64,000 nucleotides of DNA from CAWJFJ01 sp963800065 (lineage in GTDB: Bacteria > Actinomycetota > Acidimicrobiia > Acidimicrobiales > UBA8190). Below are positions 52,767-62,038 of the stretch, one piece after another. Location: positions 310,001 through 374,000 of the forward strand of contig CAWCZO010000003.1 in NCBI GenBank assembly GCA_963800065.1, in the 5' to 3' direction. Position 1 is the first letter of the stretch, and every line of letters begins with the position of its first letter. A program made the translations under genes and the position numbers. The notes under the pieces were generated by a model, which made no database searches, had not been told where the DNA came from, and saw only the letters and a program-made list of their open reading frames with translations.

Positions 52767-53931
52767 GTGGACAAGGCCCGGTTCCTGGTCGAGGCACATC
52801 TGCGGGAGGGGCGGCCCGTCCTCGAGCTGGCCGCCACCCACGGGGTCCACTTCAGCTGGATCTACCGGCTGCTCGAGCGCTACCGGGCGGAGGGGGAGGC
52901 GGGCCTCGTCCCTCGCTCGAAGCGGCCTCATACCTCGCCCTCCGCCTTCGGGGCCGAGGTCGAGAACGAGATCGTGCTGCTGCGCAAGCAGCTGGCCGAG
53001 GAAGGCCTCGACGCCGGAGCGCAGACCATCCACGCCCACCTGGAGCGCCACTACGGCGCCTCCCCCTCGGCGAGCACCATCCAACGGATCCTGCGGCGGC
53101 GGGGCTGCATCGTGCCCCAGCCCCAGAAGAGGCCCCGGTCCTCGTTCATCAGGTTCGAGGCCGAGCTGCCCAACGAGTGTTGGCAGAGCGACGTCACCCA
53201 CTGGGCCATCGCCGGTGGGAGATACACCGAGATCGTGAACATCATCGACGACCACAGCCGGCTGTGCCTGGCCTCGGTGGCTCTGGAGGTGGTGAAGGCG
53301 GTGGACGTGGTGCAGGTCTTCGAGGACACGACCGAGATCTATGGCGTCCCCGCTTCTTTCCTCACCGACAACGGCTGCGTGTACACGGCGAGATACCGGG
53401 GCGGGAAGGTGGCCCTCGAGACCAAGCCTCGAGGGTCTCGGGGTCGTCTTCAAGCACTCCAGTCCCTACCATCCCCAGACCTGCGGGAAGGTCGAGAGGT
53501 TCCACCAGACGCTCAAGAAATACCTGGCCAAGCAGCCCCGGGCCCGAACCCTGGCCCAGCTCCAGGCCCAGATCGACCGCTTCGTCGCCTACTACAACGC
53601 CGAGCGTCCCCATCGCTCTCTCGGCCGACGCACCCCGAGAGACGCCTATGACGCCAGGGTCAAGGCCCATCCCGTGGGCGGCCCCGGTGGGCACTTCCGC
53701 GTCCGCCACGACGTGGTGGACGGCTGCGGCAAGCTCACCGTGCGCTACCAGTCCAGGCTCCGCCACATCGGCATGGGAGCGAGGTTCGCCGGCGAACCCG
53801 TGGTGCTCTTCATCGCCGATGCCGAGGTCCGGGTGGTGTCAGAGGACGGCGTTGTGCTGCGGGAACTGACCCTCGATCCGGCCCTCGACTACCACCCACA
53901 GACTCTCGGCTGGAGTTCGCCGATGTCTTGA
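52767..53931 (+). pseudogene. IS481-type transposase with a frameshift
   Basis: The first frame has the helix-turn-helix (VLELAATHGVHFSWIYRLL), first catalytic Asp (NECWQSDVTHW) and second Asp (SFLTDNGCVYTA). After about 53424-53428 the frame changes and continues with LGVVFKHSSPYHPQT and the catalytic Glu region KVERFHQTLKKYL. The break lies in GACCAAGCCTCGAGG. IS481 transposases are normally one ORF, so this looks like a mutation or sequencing indel rather than programmed frameshifting. GTG 52767 with GGGAGG upstream is the start. Confidence 0.8.
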
Positions 53932-53938
53932 CACATCA
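53916..53938. repeat. Right terminal inverted repeat of the IS481 element
   Basis: The reverse complement begins TGATGTGTCAAGACATCGGC. The transposase stop lies within this repeat. Confidence 0.85.
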
Positions 53939-53949
53939 TGGACAAGTCA

Positions 53950-53970
53950 TTCGCCGATGACTTGACACAT
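53950..53970. repeat. Solo IS481-like end beside tRNA-Ser
   Basis: TTCGCCGATGACTTGACACA followed by T is one base different from the element's end (CAAGTCAT for CAAGACAT) and lies 11 bp right of the complete IS, just before the tRNA 3' end. It probably remains from another related insertion. Confidence 0.6.
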
Positions 53971-53974
53971 GACA

Positions 53975-54061
53975 TGGCGGAGGGAGGGGGATTCGAACCC
54001 CCGGGCCTTGTGGGCCAAGGCTTTTCAAGAGCCTCGCATTCGTCCGCTCTGCCATCCCTCC
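53975..54061 (-). tRNA. tRNA-Ser (anticodon UGA)
   Basis: The minus strand folds as a type II tRNA: acceptor GGAGGGA with TCCCTCC, anticodon stem AGGCT/AGCCT around loop CTTGAAA giving anticodon TGA, a long variable arm (TGGCCCACAAGGCCC), and T arm GGGGGTTCGAATCCCCC. The CCA end is encoded (53977-53975). It reads UCA serine codons. An IS481-like end begins directly after the CCA. Confidence 0.93.
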
Positions 54062-54116
54062 GAAGGGTCCAGGGTAGTGCGGCCCGTTCCGGCAGGACCC
54101 TTCCGTCGCCGACCGG

Positions 54117-55092
54117 TCAGGTTCCGGAGATCTGGCCGCGCAGCGACCGGATCCAGTCGTCGGCTTGGCGCCAGGCCTCTCCCGCCTGCTGGCGGGCGGC
54201 GGGCCCGTGCTCGCCGGCCGCCGGGTAGGAGCCGAGGAATTTGACCCCGGCCAACTCGGCATGGAGGACGCGGAGGCAATCGGCGACGACCTCGTGGGCC
54301 AGGTGCCCGGAGAGGTCGATCAGAAAGCAGTAGTCACCGAGTCCACGTTTCGTCGGTCGAGACTCGAGTTTCGTCAGGTTGATGCTGCCGCGCCGCAAAC
54401 TCGCTGAGGATGGCGTGGAGGCTCCCGGGCCGATCCTCACGTTGGAAGCAGACGATGCTCGTCTTGTCGTGACCCGTCGGTGCCGGGATGCCGCTCGGCG
54501 CCAGGGCCACGAAGCGTGTCTGGTTGTCCGGGTGGTCCTCCACCGCCGACGCCAGGATGTCCAGGTCGTAGAGCTCGGCGGCGAGGCGCGGGGCCAGAGC
54601 GGCCGTATCGAGTCGCCGGTCCTCGCCCACGATCCGAGCCGCTTCGGCGGTGGAGTTGGTGGGAACGACCTCGACGTCGGGAAGCCGATCGGCCAGGAAG
54701 CGGCGACACTGCCCACTGGCATGGGGAAATGACAGGACTCGGGTGATCGACGTCAGTGCCGATCCCGGGGGTGCCATCAATTGCATGTGGACGTCGAGGA
54801 CCACCTCGCGCTGGATGAGGAGATCGACGTCGAAGACCAGGCTGTCCACGATGGCGTTGACGGTGCCCTCGATCGAATTCTCGATGGGGACGAAGGCCAG
54901 GTCGGCCGACCCCGTGTGGACGGCGTCGAGGACCTCGGGGAGACCTCCGAAGGGAAGGACGGTTCTCGACGCGTAATCGGGCTGAGTGAACAGCGCCTCC
55001 TCGGTGAAGGTACCCGCCGGGCCCAGGAAGGCGATCGTGCCCGGATCGGCTCCTGGACCCCGAACGTCCTGTGGGGTCGCAGGTTGGTCCAT
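54117..55092 (-). pseudogene. pheA: Prephenate dehydratase (pheA) with a frameshift
   Basis: The N-terminal catalytic domain is intact: TIAFLGPAGTFTEEAL, FVPIENSIEGTVNAIVDSL, DKTSIVCFQREDRPGSLHAI, and NSTAEAARIV. After LHAILSEFAAR the frame breaks at about 54385-54396 (an extra G in GCGCGGCAGC) and the ACT regulatory domain continues in another frame as INLTKLESRPTKRGLGDYCF. The enzyme makes phenylpyruvate for phenylalanine synthesis and is usually essential, so a sequencing indel seems more likely than true loss. The start ATG at 55092 is opposite the larB promoter. Confidence 0.85.
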
Positions 55093-55115
55093 GTCCGGGC
55101 AGGATAGTGGCGACC

Positions 55116-55865
55116 ATGGATGAAACTGCTCTGCGCCAACTCCTCGATGACGTCGGTGCCGGCGTGGTTGCCCCCGATGACGCGGTGGCCCGGCTGCGGC
55201 GCCTTCCCTTCGCCGATCTCGGATTCGCCCGGGTCGACCACCACCGGGGGTTGCGCCAGCGGGTGGGCGAGGCGGTCTACGCGCCGGGGAAGACGCCGGA
55301 GCAGTGCGCCCTGATCGTGGATGAACTTCTGTCGGAGCCCGGGAGCGGACCGGTGCTGTTGACGCGCGCCGGACCTTCTCAGGTGGCGGCCGCCGTCGAG
55401 ATCGCACCCGGGGGCGAGGTGACGACCGCGGGATCGTTGGCCACGGTGGTGTGGCGCCCCGCACCCGTGCGACCGGGACGTGTCGTGGTGGTCACGGCGG
55501 GGACCGCCGATCTCCCGGTGGCCGAGGAGTGCGTGGCCGTCCTGCGCGCCTACGGTCTGTCCCCCACCGTCCTGGCCGACTGCGGTGTGGCCGGTGTCCA
55601 TCGCCTCCTGGCGTCGGTCGACGATCTGGCCGATGCCGACGCCGTGGTGGTGGTGGCCGGGATGGAAGGAGCGCTGGCCAGCCTGGTCGGGGGGATCAGC
55701 CCCGCCCCGATCGTGGCCGTGCCCGTCTCGACCGGGTACGGGGCCGCCCTCGAAGGGGTCACCGCCCTCCTGGCCATGCACGCGTCGTGCGCCGCCGGGC
55801 TCACCGTGGTGGGGATCGACAACGGCTTCGGTGCCGCCTGCGCCGTGGCCCGGATCCTGACGTGA
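55116..55865 (+). CDS. larB: LarB, NCAIR-mutase-like pyridinium dicarboxylate synthase
   Basis: The 249-residue protein is the LarB family (carboxylation and AMP hydrolysis of nicotinate adenine dinucleotide to make the nickel-pincer cofactor). Marks are RLRRLPFADLGFARVDHHR, VVTAGTADLPVAEECVAVL, VVVAGMEGALASLVGG and the cysteine-containing HASCAAGLTVVGIDNGFGAA. ATG 55116 has AGGATAG upstream. It overlaps larC as GTGA. The LarE sulfur donor and LarA are not in the window. Confidence 0.9.
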   Translation: MDETALRQLLDDVGAGVVAPDDAVARLRRLPFADLGFARVDHHRGLRQRVGEAVYAPGKTPEQCALIVDELLSEPGSGPVLLTRAGPSQVAAAVEIAPGGEVTTAGSLATVVWRPAPVRPGRVVVVTAGTADLPVAEECVAVLRAYGLSPTVLADCGVAGVHRLLASVDDLADADAVVVVAGMEGALASLVGGISPAPIVAVPVSTGYGAALEGVTALLAMHASCAAGLTVVGIDNGFGAACAVARILT

Positions 55866-57160
55866 GGGCCGACGGCTCGCTCACCGGCGCGACGGGGGAC
55901 AGGGCGACGGAGTCGGTCTCGACGCTGGCCTGGTTCCATTGCTTCGCCGGGATCGCCGGGGACATGGCTCTCGGTAGCCTCCTCGACGCCGGGGCCGACC
56001 TCGATGAGGTCCTGGCCCTCCTGGAACGCCTGCCGTTCCGGGGATGGCGGCTCCGAGCCGAGCCCGTGCTCCGGGCCGGGGTGGCGGCCACGCTGGCGGT
56101 GGTGGAGGTCACCGACGACGTCGTCGTCCGCACCCACGCCCACATCGTCGGTCTGGTGGAGGAAGCGCGTCTTCCCCGGCGCGTGGCCCGACGCTCTCTG
56201 GCCACCTTCGCCGCACTGGCCGAGGTCGAGGGTCGGCTCCACCGGCGACCGGCGTCACAGGTCCATTTCCACGAGGTGGGATCGCACGACACGATCATCG
56301 ACGTGGTGGGCACGGCGGCGGCTCTGGAGGTTCTCGGTGTCGACGAGGTGACCTCCTCGTCGGTGGCCACCGGGACCGGCACCGTGCGCACCGCCCACGG
56401 CTTCCTACCGAACCCGTCACCGGCCGTCGTCCGTCTGCTCGAAGGAGTGCCGACGTGGGGACGGGATGTGGCCGTCGAGCTCACCACCCCGACCGGGGCG
56501 GCCATCCTCGCCGCCATGGCCGGAGGCTTCGGGCCGCTGCCGCCCATGCGGATCGGATCGACGGGATTCGGCGCCGGGAGCCACGAGATCGACGGCCTTC
56601 CCAACTGCACACAGGTGGTGGTGGGGGAATCATGGGCCCCGGCGATGCGCGGTCAGCCCGTCGTCGTCCTCGAGGCGAATCTCGACGACGCCACCGGCGA
56701 GACGCTCTCCCACGCGCTTCAGGCCCTGCTCGACGCCGGCGCCCTCGACGCCTGGATCACCCCGGTGATCATGAAGAAGGGCCGCCCCGGCCACACCGTC
56801 AGCGCCCTCGTCGACCTGGCCCTGGTCCCGTCCGTGCGCCAGGTGCTACGGGCCGAGACGGGGAGCCTCGGCGTGCGGGCCACCGACCAGGAACGCTGGC
56901 CGGCGACCCGGTCCATGGACGAGGTCGAGGTCGAAGGCGTGGCCGTCCGGGTGAAGGTGAGCCCCGGTCGCGTCAAGGTCGAGCAGGCCGACGCCGCCCT
57001 CGTGGCGGCGCGGACCGGCCTGCCCATGCGGGAGGTCGTCGTGCGGGCCGAAGCGGCCTGGCGCCGACGGATCGAGGCCGGCGGCGCCGACGTCCGTCCC
57101 GGACCCGACGGGCCCGATCCCCGGGAACACGGACCGCCCGACGGTGCCACGCCGGCCTAG
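55862..57160 (+). CDS. larC: LarC, nickel insertase for the pincer cofactor
   Basis: The 432-residue protein belongs to LarC: AWFHCFAGIAGDMALGSLLD near the start, FHEVGSHDTIIDVVGTAAAL, VELTTPTGAAILAAMAG and VVLEANLDDATGETLSHALQ and TPVIMKKGRPGHTVSALVD. It is in one continuous reading frame, unlike some species where larC is read through a programmed frameshift. GTG 55862 overlaps the larB stop (GTGA), so the two are coupled. The N-terminal ten or so residues before AWFHC are variable. Confidence 0.93.
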   Translation: MRADGSLTGATGDRATESVSTLAWFHCFAGIAGDMALGSLLDAGADLDEVLALLERLPFRGWRLRAEPVLRAGVAATLAVVEVTDDVVVRTHAHIVGLVEEARLPRRVARRSLATFAALAEVEGRLHRRPASQVHFHEVGSHDTIIDVVGTAAALEVLGVDEVTSSSVATGTGTVRTAHGFLPNPSPAVVRLLEGVPTWGRDVAVELTTPTGAAILAAMAGGFGPLPPMRIGSTGFGAGSHEIDGLPNCTQVVVGESWAPAMRGQPVVVLEANLDDATGETLSHALQALLDAGALDAWITPVIMKKGRPGHTVSALVDLALVPSVRQVLRAETGSLGVRATDQERWPATRSMDEVEVEGVAVRVKVSPGRVKVEQADAALVAARTGLPMREVVVRAEAAWRRRIEAGGADVRPGPDGPDPREHGPPDGATPA

Positions 57161-57221
57161 ACGGGCGGGCGGGCGACCGCCGCCGTCCCCTGCCTGGGGC
57201 CCGGCCGGTACGGTGGATGCG

Positions 57222-57566
57222 ATGACGCCATCGCCGCCGGAAGACCCGGCGGAACCGCCCGACGATCCCGACGACTGGACCGACGAGCAGTGGCTGGCGT
57301 GGCTGGAGGCGACCGATCCGGGCGACGACCGGGACCCCGGGCCGAGGTTGGCGGGGTGGAGGAGCCACCCGGTGGGCAGCGTTCTCGGTGCCGCCATGCT
57401 GGGACTGCGCGACGCCATCTACGGACGGACCGATAACGAGGTGGTCATCGTCCAGGAGGCGGGGGGCGATCCCCCCAACGACGATCTGCACGACATCCAC
57501 CTCGACCCGGACCATCCCGAGCGCTCCGAGGTCGTGGTCCGCCGGCGGCCACCGACCGGGGACTGA
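57222..57566 (+). CDS. Acidic, tryptophan-containing hypothetical protein
   Basis: I do not recognise the 114-residue product. It is acidic, with a DDWTDEQWLAWLEATD segment, a central LGAAMLGLRDAIYGR helix and an acidic strand-like tail (HLDPDHPERSEVVVRRRP). It follows larC on the same strand by 61 bp and could be co-transcribed. The gene is plausible on codon usage; function is unknown. Confidence 0.6.
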   Translation: MTPSPPEDPAEPPDDPDDWTDEQWLAWLEATDPGDDRDPGPRLAGWRSHPVGSVLGAAMLGLRDAIYGRTDNEVVIVQEAGGDPPNDDLHDIHLDPDHPERSEVVVRRRPPTGD

Positions 57567-57606
57567 GGCCGCCCGTCGGCGCCACCCCCGGACGATGGCA
57601 GACGGG

Positions 57607-58716
57607 TCAGGCGGCCGACGCGGCCTCCACCACGAGACCGGCGGCCACCAGGGTCTCCTCGGCGTTTCTCCGGGCCACCAGTTGCAGGCTGGCGGGGAGG
57701 TGCCCGTCGGTGGGTACGGGCAGGACCAGGGCGGGGACGCCGGCCAGGTTGACCGGCAGGGTACAGCGGGCCACCAGGAGGTCGTCGGCGTCCTCGAGGA
57801 CCGGGGGGAGAATCGTCAGGGTGGGCAGGACGAGGAGATCGAAGCGCGCCAGGACGGTCTCCATCCGGCGGGACCAGAGTCGTTGCGCCGATCGTGCGCC
57901 CGTCAGCGTGGCCGGGTCGGAAAGGTCTCGACCGAGGTGCAGGCGGGCCAGGACGTCGTCACCGATGGCACCGGGGTGGGTCTCGGCCAGGACCTGGTTC
58001 GTCTTCCAGGCTTCGGCCACGAGAAGGAGCCCGCCGGTGGTCGAGACCGAATCCCATTCGGGCATGTCGATGTCCGTGACCTCCCAACCCGTCGCCGCCA
58101 GGGCCCGGTCGAGGGCGGCGTCGATCCTGGGGTCGGCCTCCAACCGGATCCGGCCCACCTGCCACGATACGGTGGCGGCGGCCGTGAAACCCGGTTCGAG
58201 CAGGGCCATCCCGAGCTCGAGCCCATGGACGTCGCGGGCCATGGGCCCGATGGTGTCGAAGCTGGGGGACAGGGGCCACACCCCCTCCAGGGGGATCCGG
58301 CCCCACGTCGTCTTCAGACCGGTCGTCCCGCAACAGGCGGCTGGGATCCGAACCGACCCCCCGGTGTCGCTGCCGAAGGCGACGTCGGCCTCCCCGGTGG
58401 CCACGGCGACAGCCGAGCCGCTCGATGACCCTCCGGGCACGCGGGTGGGGTCGAGGGGATTGACAGGGGTGCCGAACCACGGGTTTATCCCCGTGACGCC
58501 GAGGGCCAGCTCGTGGAGGTTGGTGCGGCCCACGATGCGGGCTCCGGCGGCCCGGGCGCCGGCCATGCAGGCGGCGTCGGTCAGGGCCGGCGTGGCCTGG
58601 TCGGCCACGGCCCGGCAGCCTGCTGTGGTCGGGACCCCCTCCATGTCGATGAGGTCCTTGACGGCCAGGCGGACTCCCGCCCCCGACGTGTCGAATCGGG
58701 TGATGAACGTCGTCAC
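57607..58716 (-). CDS. Amidase-signature family amidase
   Basis: The 369-residue protein has the amidase signature: the catalytic Lys in VRLAVKDLIDMEG, PGGSSSGSAVAVATGEADV with the cis-Ser, and FGSDTGGSVRIPAA with the nucleophilic Ser. It is shorter than usual amidases (450-500 residues), lacking a long C-terminal extension. The GTG at 58716 overlaps the GNAT stop (GTGA); an ATG at 58734 is also possible. Substrate is unknown. Confidence 0.85.
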   Translation of the reverse strand: MTTFITRFDTSGAGVRLAVKDLIDMEGVPTTAGCRAVADQATPALTDAACMAGARAAGARIVGRTNLHELALGVTGINPWFGTPVNPLDPTRVPGGSSSGSAVAVATGEADVAFGSDTGGSVRIPAACCGTTGLKTTWGRIPLEGVWPLSPSFDTIGPMARDVHGLELGMALLEPGFTAAATVSWQVGRIRLEADPRIDAALDRALAATGWEVTDIDMPEWDSVSTTGGLLLVAEAWKTNQVLAETHPGAIGDDVLARLHLGRDLSDPATLTGARSAQRLWSRRMETVLARFDLLVLPTLTILPPVLEDADDLLVARCTLPVNLAGVPALVLPVPTDGHLPASLQLVARRNAEETLVAAGLVVEAASAA

Positions 58717-59189
58717 GATGGATCGTCGCTCCATCGATAGACGTTGGTGGTGCGCTGCTCGAAGCCGAGCCGGAGGTACAGACGGTTGGCGGCCTGGCGC
58801 GACGGTCGCGAGGTGAGGTCCACGGTGCGGGCACCGGCCGCCGTGGCCCGTGCGAGCGCCTCGCCGACGAGGGCGGCACCGATTCCCTGGCCCCGGGTCG
58901 AGGTGTCGACGACCACGTCCTCGATCCACGCCCGGGGCCCGGTGGGGGCCCGGAAGACGACCAGGGTGAGTGATCCCACGATGGAGCCCCGGTCGTCGCG
59001 CGCCACGAGGAGGACGGTGGCCGGCGAGGTGGCGATGGCGGCGATGTCGGCGTCGGTCGGTGCCGGGGCCGATGACGACAGCTGAGGGACCAGGGTGGTC
59101 AGCGCTTCGACGATCTCCGGGGTGACCGTGGTGACCTCGGTCACCACGACACCGCCCGCCGGAGGGTGGGGTTGCTCGGGTCCGGTCAC
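58713..59189 (-). CDS. GNAT-family N-acetyltransferase
   Basis: The 158-residue protein shows the GNAT acetyl-CoA loop TRGQGIGAALVGEALARATA, preceded by RAWIEDVVVDTST and followed by RLYLRLGFEQRTTNVYRW. It starts upstream of the amidase and is coupled to it by a 4 nt overlap, so they may act on one metabolite. Confidence 0.88.
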   Translation of the reverse strand: MTGPEQPHPPAGGVVVTEVTTVTPEIVEALTTLVPQLSSSAPAPTDADIAAIATSPATVLLVARDDRGSIVGSLTLVVFRAPTGPRAWIEDVVVDTSTRGQGIGAALVGEALARATAAGARTVDLTSRPSRQAANRLYLRLGFEQRTTNVYRWSDDPS

Positions 59190-59300
59190 GAAACCGGGAG
59201 TGTAGCCAGGCGGCCCGGCGGCCCGGCGATCGGACGGTCCGGGTCGGGCTACCGTCCAGGGAGCCGGCCGTCGGGCCGGGGACAGGAGGGGCGCCGAGAC

Positions 59301-60878
59301 GTGGCCGATCCCGACGGGGCCGACGGGCAGGAATCAAGAGGCGCCGACCGGCGTCCGAACATCCTCCTCGTCGTCTCGGACCAGGAGCGCCAGCGGGGCT
59401 GGCTCCCGCCGTCGGTGGCGTTGCCGTGGCGCGACCGGCTGATCGCCGAGGGCCTCGAGTTCACCCGCTACTTCACCCACTCCTCCCCTTGTTCACCGAG
59501 CCGTGCCAGCCTCCTGACCGGCCGCTACCTGCCGGGACACGGGGTGACCGACAACGTGATCATGCCCGAGCACGTCGAGCTCGATCCTTCGATTCCCACG
59601 CTCGGAACGCTGTTGCGCGCCTCGGGGTACCGCTCCTCCTACATCGGGAAGTGGCATCTCTCTCAGGACGCCCATCCCCACATGGAGGGGTACGGGTTCA
59701 GCGACTGGGACGGGAACGACCGCCATTTCATGGGATGGGCCGGGACCGGCGTCCACTTCGACCCCGTCATCGCCTCGAACGCCGCCCATTGGCTGCGATC
59801 GAACGCCGGCGCCGGCGGGCCGTCGGCGCCGCCGTGGTTCCTGACCGTCGCCCTGGTCAACCCGCATGACGTCATGTGGTTCCCGGTGGACCAGCCCGGG
59901 TACGCCGAGCGGCATCCCGAGGAGGTGGCGGGCATCCGCCGCGTCCTCGAGAGCGCCGCCTGGAAGGAGGATGACGCCCTTCCCGTATACGGGGACCCCT
60001 ATGAGGAGGTGTTCGACGATCTCCCGGCCAATTTCGGCGACGACCTCCACGCCAAACCGGAGGCGCAGCGCCAGTGGCGGTGGGATCAGCAGCACGGCCT
60101 CTGGGGGTATATCGACCCCTCCGACACCAAGGCGTGGCTCCGGCACCTCGACTACTACGTCGAGCTCCACCGCCTGGCCGACCGGAGCCTCGGGACCGTG
60201 CTCGGCGCCTTGGAGGAGAGCGGGGCGTGGGATGACACCGTCGTGATCTTCACGTCCGACCACGGCGACATGTGCGGATCCCACGGCCTTCGATCCAAGG
60301 GTCCGTTCGTCTACGACGAGATCATGCGCGTGCCGCTGTACATCAAGGTTCCCGGTGTGACGGGTCGGGCCACGGAGACCGACGCGCTGGCCACCCATGT
60401 CGATCTGGCGGCCACCATCTGCTCCCTGGCCGGCGTCGACCCATCGGTTGCCGGCGGGGCGGGCGGCCCCACCCTGCAGGGAGTCGACCTGTCGCCGGTC
60501 CTGACCGACCCGGCGGTGTCGGTACGCGATCATGTTCTCTTCGCCCAGGATTCCGCTCAGACCCAGAACCTCAACAACGTGCGTTACGCACTACGGGGTT
60601 TCTTCGACGGGACGACGAAGTACGCCCGTTACTACGGCGTCGGTGGTGGAAAGCCGTCCACGGGACTGTGGGGACGGGATCCCGGACGGAAGCTGTTCGA
60701 CGTCGATTGCGCCTTCGATGACCAGGACCATGAGTGGTACGACCACGACACCGATCCTCTCGAGCTGGCCAACCTGGCCAACGACCGTGGCCGCCGCCGT
60801 CAGCTGCGGGAACTCTTCGGCCGTCTGCGGGCGTACGAGAGCGAGGAGATGGTGCCGGTGCCCGCGTCGCCTGCCTAG
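59301..60878 (+). CDS. Sulfatase (Cys-type, formylglycine-dependent)
   Basis: The 525-residue protein begins its alkaline-phosphatase-type fold with RRPNILLVVSDQERQRGWLP and carries the sulfatase signature SSPCSPSRASLLTGR, where the Cys would be converted to formylglycine, then YIGKWHLSQDAHPHM, VVIFTSDHGDMCGSHGLRSKG. GTG 59301 is preceded by AGGAGGGG. No signal peptide was detected, so it may be cytoplasmic. The activating enzyme is not in the window. It converges on the next gene with a 4 bp overlap. Confidence 0.9.
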   Translation: MADPDGADGQESRGADRRPNILLVVSDQERQRGWLPPSVALPWRDRLIAEGLEFTRYFTHSSPCSPSRASLLTGRYLPGHGVTDNVIMPEHVELDPSIPTLGTLLRASGYRSSYIGKWHLSQDAHPHMEGYGFSDWDGNDRHFMGWAGTGVHFDPVIASNAAHWLRSNAGAGGPSAPPWFLTVALVNPHDVMWFPVDQPGYAERHPEEVAGIRRVLESAAWKEDDALPVYGDPYEEVFDDLPANFGDDLHAKPEAQRQWRWDQQHGLWGYIDPSDTKAWLRHLDYYVELHRLADRSLGTVLGALEESGAWDDTVVIFTSDHGDMCGSHGLRSKGPFVYDEIMRVPLYIKVPGVTGRATETDALATHVDLAATICSLAGVDPSVAGGAGGPTLQGVDLSPVLTDPAVSVRDHVLFAQDSAQTQNLNNVRYALRGFFDGTTKYARYYGVGGGKPSTGLWGRDPGRKLFDVDCAFDDQDHEWYDHDTDPLELANLANDRGRRRQLRELFGRLRAYESEEMVPVPASPA

Positions 60879-61924
60879 GGGAGCGGAGGAAGCCTCACCG
60901 TCGGCACCGGTTGGAACCGGCGGGCCGCCTCGGTCCCCAGTCGTGGTGACAGAAGATGTCCTTTGCGCAGGAAACCGATGGCCGACTGGGCCCGGCTGCC
61001 GACGATGCTCCAGTCGGCGAGGGCACGATCGACGAGCACCCGGACCGTTGACGGCGTTCCCGCTGTCGTCGCCTCGGGGACCACGCGACCGACGAAGGTC
61101 CGGTTCTCCTGACCGGTGAAGACCTCGGGGTGGGCGTGCATCGTGAGACAAGCGGGGCCTTCGTCGAACAGCGGGGCCCCCGGTCCCAGGTCGACGACGA
61201 AGCCGTCGTCCACCAGTCGTGACCTCACCGGGACACACAGAGGAAAGCCGTTGGCATCGACGACGGTGAGGTCGTGGAGCGGAAGTCGTTCACAGGCATG
61301 CGCCGCCTCGCGCCACGACGTCGGGGGACGCAACCAGGCACGCGGCTGGGCACCGGACGGTGCCGGGTCGGAGAGCGGCGCCGCGGTGCCCTCGGGGGCG
61401 TGCCACGACTGCGGTTGCTCGTCGAGGTCGCGGTTGGGCCACCAGCGGACGTGCAGCGGGGTGATCTCGATCCAGATGCGGGCGAAGTACCAGCCCATCC
61501 GCTTGAGGACGAAGCGAGGCTGGCCCTTCATGGCGGCCGGGTACTTCTGGGTACTGATCCGGATGTACCGGTCGGTGTTGGCCTGGAGGTCGGCGTCGCG
61601 CACGGTGGCCAGGCCCTGGACCAGTACGACGGGTGGATCGTCGATGCCCGATCCGACGGGGTCGGCGAAGAGGAGACAGACCCGCGGGTCGCGCCGGGCC
61701 CTTTCCGCCTTGGCCGGATAGGTGAGCCCGGTCGTCACGTCGAGGGTCCGTCCTCCGGTGCCGACGTACGGTGTCGTCGGAACCGTGACGGGGAGGCCCG
61801 TCCGGGTCAGGCTGGCGTACTCGGCCGTGGCCGAGTGTTCCCAGACGGCCCGGAGACCGGCCGGCCAGGGGTCGGGATCGCCGCTGGAGGGTGGCGGCGT
61901 GGGTGGATCCGGCTCCATTTCCAC
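60875..61924 (-). CDS. Pyridoxamine-5'-phosphate-oxidase-like split-barrel protein
   Basis: The 349-residue protein appears to contain two split-barrel domains: residues 30-180 (EYASLTRTGLPVTVPTTPYV, RARRDPRVCLLFADP, VLVQGLATV, KYPAAMKGQPRF) and 200-340 (LHDLTVVDANGFPLCVPV, APLFDEGPACLTMHAHPEVF). This family binds FMN, F420 or heme. The enzymatic role is unknown; it might be F420-dependent, common in actinobacteria. A proline-rich N-terminal stretch of about 20 residues precedes. Confidence 0.7.
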   Translation of the reverse strand: MEMEPDPPTPPPSSGDPDPWPAGLRAVWEHSATAEYASLTRTGLPVTVPTTPYVGTGGRTLDVTTGLTYPAKAERARRDPRVCLLFADPVGSGIDDPPVVLVQGLATVRDADLQANTDRYIRISTQKYPAAMKGQPRFVLKRMGWYFARIWIEITPLHVRWWPNRDLDEQPQSWHAPEGTAAPLSDPAPSGAQPRAWLRPPTSWREAAHACERLPLHDLTVVDANGFPLCVPVRSRLVDDGFVVDLGPGAPLFDEGPACLTMHAHPEVFTGQENRTFVGRVVPEATTAGTPSTVRVLVDRALADWSIVGSRAQSAIGFLRKGHLLSPRLGTEAARRFQPVPTVRLPPLP

Positions 61925-62038
61925 GTGACCTTACCGATCGGAGGGGCGCCAGGCCGAGAGGCCCGAAGTGAGCAAGAATACCGAGGTGGCGTCGGCGATT
62001 CCGAGGGGACGACGGACACGCGGTGGCATCGTGACCAG

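Larger units (their letters stand above)
52722..53938 (+). mobile_element. IS481-family insertion sequence
   Basis: The 1.2 kb element is bounded by 23 bp inverted repeats beginning TGATGTGTCAAGACAT (52722-52744 and 53916-53938, 22 of 23 identical) and contains one DDE transposase gene. The ends and gene arrangement fit IS481. No clear target-site duplication was found. The transposase is frameshifted, so it is probably inactive in this copy. Confidence 0.85.

Noticed and set aside
53424..53428. Programmed -1 frameshift in the IS481 transposase
   Set aside because: IS481 normally has a single ORF and no slippery heptamer such as A6G is present; a mutation or sequencing indel is more likely.
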